Shown one piece after another: positions 7,021 to 8,211 of a stretch of 8,211 nucleotides of DNA; position 1 is the first letter of the stretch; each line of letters opens with the position of its first letter. The stretch lies in NCBI GenBank assembly GCA_017959135.1, contig JAGDBH010000111.1:1-8211 (forward strand), given 5' to 3'. The stretch comes from Succinivibrio sp. GTDB lineage: Bacteria; Pseudomonadota; Gammaproteobacteria; Enterobacterales; Succinivibrionaceae. The position numbers were made by a program, and so were the translations under genes. Below the pieces are notes generated by a model. The model was not told the origin of the DNA. It worked only from the letters and a program-made list of their open reading frames with translations, and ran no database searches.

Positions 7021-7813
7021 ACCCGAGGCTTACGTCCAGGAACATCATCAGAATAAAACCAATCAGAACAGCAATAGTTCCTTTGTCTGAGTTTCCAAGA
7101 TTATGAGACTGAGGAATAAGCTCTTCAATAACCACATACATCATGGCTCCGGCTGCAAAGGACAGAAACCATGGCAGAAGCGGAGCAACCATATCTGCCA
7201 GAAGAACAACCAGAATTGCCGCTGCCGGTTCGACTGCACCTGACAGACTTCCTAAGAGAAATGATTTTAACCGGGACATGCCATCTGCAAAGTAAGGCAT
7301 GGATACCGCAGCACCTTCAGGAATGTTCTGAATACCGATACCTAAAGCCAGAATGGCCGTTGAACTTGTAAGTGTAAAATCCATTGCTGTAGCTGCTGAA
7401 ACACCAACCGCCATACCCTCTGGAATATTGTGAATGGTAATTGCAAGAAACAGCAGGGTGTGTTTACTTAAGGATGATTTTGGACCCTCAGGTGATTTTG
7501 CCAGTACATGCAGATGAGGCAGTGATTTGTCTATGGCAATAAGAAACAGTATTCCAAGAACAAAGCCTCCTATGACAGGTACCATTTTGTAGGAGCCGTC
7601 GTAAGGGGAACTCTCAATTGCAGGCAGTATCAGAGAAAATATGGATGCTGCGAGCATGATACCCGCACTGAAGCCTAAAGACAGCTGAGTATAGATTCTA
7701 TCCTTGTGTTTTAGCAGGATAAAAACAAAGGCTGAACCTATGGTTGTACACAGAAATATGAAGAGACCGCTGTAGCAGGCCAGTTTAAATGTATAAGAAA
7801 AATCTACAGGCAT
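7019..7813 (-). CDS. ZIP-family divalent metal transporter (GufA/ZupT-like)
   Basis: Inner-membrane transporter of the ZIP (SLC39) family, which moves zinc or related divalent metals into the cytoplasm. The 264 residues have about eight hydrophobic segments, the family standard. The paired metal-site helices are clear: IHNIPEGMAVG (127-137) and IQNIPEGAAVSMP (161-173), with Glu195 in SGAVEP on the following helix and EELIPQSH (230-237) near the end. A histidine-containing loop PHLH (99-102) precedes the first metal helix. The QNIPEG form resembles GufA and Bordetella ZIP rather than ZupT, which has HNIPEG there. Specificity (zinc, iron, manganese) cannot be read from sequence. The start is supported on the minus strand by GGAAG about 8 bases before ATG. 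It is transcribed alone, convergent with the 6514 gene. Confidence 0.93.
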   Translation of the reverse strand: MPVDFSYTFKLACYSGLFIFLCTTIGSAFVFILLKHKDRIYTQLSLGFSAGIMLAASIFSLILPAIESSPYDGSYKMVPVIGGFVLGILFLIAIDKSLPHLHVLAKSPEGPKSSLSKHTLLFLAITIHNIPEGMAVGVSAATAMDFTLTSSTAILALGIGIQNIPEGAAVSMPYFADGMSRLKSFLLGSLSGAVEPAAAILVVLLADMVAPLLPWFLSFAAGAMMYVVIEELIPQSHNLGNSDKGTIAVLIGFILMMFLDVSLG

Positions 7814-7967
7814 TTAATTCTTCCGGATAATCGTACTGGTTTCTATTATTAAGAATAGACTATAGGGGTAATTATAACCATTTGATTGTTATTTTTTATT
7901 TTTCTGAGAAATAAAGTTACCTTAAGCTAACTCTTATTGTCCATTATTCACTTTTTATTTAATAGCT
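7814..7967 (-). promoter_or_regulatory. ZIP gene upstream region with promoter and operator-like dyads
   Basis: On the minus strand a perfect TATAAT lies at 7871-7876 without a clear -35, and TATAGT at 7859-7864 is a second -10 candidate. ATAAC-N9-GTTAT (7874-7892) forms a dyad overlapping the first -10. AGTTACCTTAAGCTAACT (7915-7932) is an 18-bp dyad with one mismatched pair, located upstream of it. Metal transporter genes are often repressed by Zur or Fur-type regulators, but neither dyad is a recognisable Zur or Fur box. Confidence 0.35.
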
Positions 7968-8181
7968 GAACGGGGATTCGCGTATAAAATGAACTGAATT
8001 GAACGGGGATTTGCGTATAAAATGGACTGAATTGAACGGGGATTTGCGTATTTAGATTGATTTGAACGTAGATATTCACCTATAATAAGTGTAATTAAAC
8101 GGGGATTTGCGTATAAATTAGACAGAATTGAATGGGGATTTGCGTATAATTTTGACTGATTTGAACGGGGATTTGCGTATA
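7968..8181. repeat. 33-bp tandem repeat array, about seven units
   Basis: The units start at 7968, 8001, 8034, 8064, 8097, 8130 and 8163. All are 33 bp except the third (30 bp), and the last is partial. Each begins with the core GAACGGGGATTTGCGTAT, followed by a more variable AT-rich half such as AAAATGGACTGAATT. Unit 1 has TTC for TTT, unit 5 begins AAAC, unit 6 begins GAAT, and unit 4 (8064-8096) is heavily degenerate. The plus strand has stops in all frames. One minus frame is open across the array but has no start codon. The linkers resemble one another, so this is not a CRISPR array. Function unknown. Confidence 0.92.
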
Positions 8182-8192
8182 TCTGTTTTAAA

Positions 8193-8211
8193 AAGGCGGA
8201 TTATATAATGA
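8193..8211 (+). other. Possible translation start of a gene leaving the window
   Basis: AAGGCGGA (8193-8200) resembles a Shine-Dalgarno sequence and is followed 7 bases later by ATG at 8208-8210. Only one further base is visible, so no product can be given. TATAAT also occurs at 8204-8209, so the site could instead be a promoter element. Confidence 0.3.

Noticed and set aside
7968..8181. CRISPR array
   Set aside because: The variable segments between cores resemble one another and are only 12-15 bases long, and no cas gene is nearby; it is a tandem repeat.

Overview
The window reads as chromosomal DNA from an AT-rich gammaproteobacterium. The order lon ... ppiD is the gammaproteobacterial protein-quality-control neighbourhood (clpX-lon-hupB-ppiD in E. 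coli). Both proteins align by motif with their E. coli counterparts, but with diverged N domains and terminal extensions. The low GC, AAG-rich lysine usage and a missing hupB would suit a host-associated lineage such as the Succinivibrionaceae. That placement is inference from style, not proof.

Layout. Bases 1-162 are a near-perfect giant palindrome (78-bp arms, 6-nt loop) lying exactly at the window edge. Bases 163-664 form a gene-free leader with a heat-shock-type (sigma-32) promoter candidate and an extended -10 sigma-70 promoter candidate, both pointing into lon (665-3172). A hairpin terminator follows lon, then an acidic 124-residue protein of unknown function (3273-3647) in the slot where hupB sits in E. 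coli. About 200 bp of hairpin-rich spacer lead to ppiD (3851-5773), which ends in a textbook terminator.

Downstream comes a small accessory-looking set. A secreted 131-residue DUF1036-like protein (6047-6442) has its own extended -10 promoter candidate. An unrecognised 152-residue protein (6514-6972) has its ribosome binding site and start codon inside a predicted stem. A convergent ZIP-family metal transporter follows (7019-7813, minus strand). The right end (7968-8181) is a 33-bp tandem repeat array of about seven units, followed by a possible ribosome binding site and ATG at the last bases.

Functionally, Lon (cytosolic AAA+ protease) and PpiD (periplasmic chaperone at the SecYEG exit) form a protein-quality-control pair. 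The ZIP protein concerns divalent metal transport. The two small proteins cannot be assigned a role from sequence alone. I see no phage, transposase, CRISPR array, tRNA or rRNA. The best candidates for something not ordinarily annotated are the 33-bp array, the edge palindrome and the start-codon-masking leader at 6466-6515.
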